From IMG/VR virus record IMGVR_UViG_3300024974_000020, positions 1 to 20,605 of that record: 20,605 nucleotides of DNA. One strand, 5' to 3'. This stretch comes from a virus. A model generated the notes under the pieces. It saw only the letters and a program-made list of their open reading frames with translations. It ran no database searches and had not been told where the DNA came from. Shown here piece after piece: positions 20,261-20,605 of this stretch. Positions within the stretch are counted from its first letter, which is position 1; each line of letters opens with the position of its first letter. Made by a program: the position numbers and the translations under genes.

Positions 20261-20605
20261 TGGCCGACTTGTTTAAAGATATTATACCGTCTCTACTTGA
20301 ACGTAGAGAACCTGCAATAACAACCGATAACGAAAATGAATATAACCCATTCATTTGTAATCGTGCAATTTCACAGCATGTTGATTGTATTCTCTATGCT
20401 AATGAAATGAATCGGTTACGTGGGTTGGATAAGAAAATGCAATATGATTTCTATTTTCATTCTCTACCTAAGAAAAAGAGGAAATTTCAGAAGTGGGCTA
20501 AGGGTAGTGAAGAATCGGCTGATATTGCTAATGTGAAGGAATATTTTGGTTACTCTACTGAAAAGGCTAAGGAAAGCTTACGAATTCTTAGTAGAGAGCA
20601 ATTAG
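20260..20605 (+). CDS. 62: Clamp-loader small subunit gp62, cut by the window end
   Basis: MADLFKDIIPSLLERREP, then YNPFICNRAISQHVDCILYA, NEMNRLRGLDKKMQYDFYF, KKKRKFQKWAKGS and VKEYFGYSTEKAKESLRIL follow gp62 of cyanophage-type T4 relatives. It starts on the gp44 stop (TAATG) and stays open to the last base, with 115 codons visible. It forms the 4:1 gp44/gp62 clamp loader. Confidence 0.88.
   Translation, partial: MADLFKDIIPSLLERREPAITTDNENEYNPFICNRAISQHVDCILYANEMNRLRGLDKKMQYDFYFHSLPKKKRKFQKWAKGSEESADIANVKEYFGYSTEKAKESLRILSREQL

Noticed and set aside
1-20605. CRISPR arrays, insertion sequences, integrase or attachment sites
   Set aside because: No regularly spaced repeats, transposase, or integrase signatures were found. 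The mobile elements are homing endonucleases and inteins.

Overview
The window is an AT-rich stretch of a T4-like myovirus genome from an unidentified host, probably one of the environmental 'far T4' relatives of cyanophages and pelagiphages. The evidence is a chain of T4 core genes on the + strand: the C-terminal half of helicase UvsW, late sigma factor gp55, recombination nuclease gp47/gp46, sliding clamp gp45, a DsbA-like protein, and clamp loader gp44/gp62. The visible start of gp62 and the small Sm-like gene after uvsW look more like the cyanophage arrangement than like T4 itself. All genes are on the + strand except one homing endonuclease.

Layout. Positions 1-1870 hold the end of a fractured uvsW gene: a homing-endonuclease region, then a separate gene that starts with a 35-residue C-terminal split-intein half and continues from the DECH box of UvsW. 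Positions 1863-5830 are a tightly overlapping block (Sm-like protein, gp55, gp47, gp46) with a consensus promoter before gp55. Positions 5839-8745 carry a deformylase-like protein that has lost its catalytic residues, a zinc-ribbon protein, a GT-A glycosyltransferase, an FkbM methyltransferase and an unknown protein. Positions 8750-15890 are a decaying accessory region. It has about nine tRNAs or tRNA-like genes (Tyr, Gln, a CTA-anticodon tRNA, Ser, Glu, Gly, Met and degenerate ones), a YqeY protein, a dNMP kinase, many very small genes, four in-frame stop codons in otherwise continuous reading frames, one frameshift, and a tRNA cut in two by a minus-strand homing endonuclease. Positions 15901-20605 return to core genes: gp45, a DsbA-like protein, small unknown genes, a gp44 gene fractured by a second split intein with a frameshifted homing endonuclease between its halves, and the start of gp62.

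How it fits together. gp44/gp62 load clamp gp45, which serves replication and, with gp55, late transcription. gp46/47 and UvsW drive recombination-dependent replication. Two of these ATPases cannot be made without protein trans-splicing: gp44 is split inside Walker A (after GGPGCGK) and UvsW inside the DECH box. The two inteins are split at different places: gp44 has a very short 29-residue N half and a 131-residue C half, while uvsW has the conventional 35-residue C half. Each locus has an endonuclease gene between the halves. This matches the 'fractured gene' arrangement known from phage metagenomes. Five sigma70-type promoters (TTGACA or near, 17-bp spacer, TATAAT or near) are visible, along with T4 late-promoter motifs near two of the endonuclease genes.
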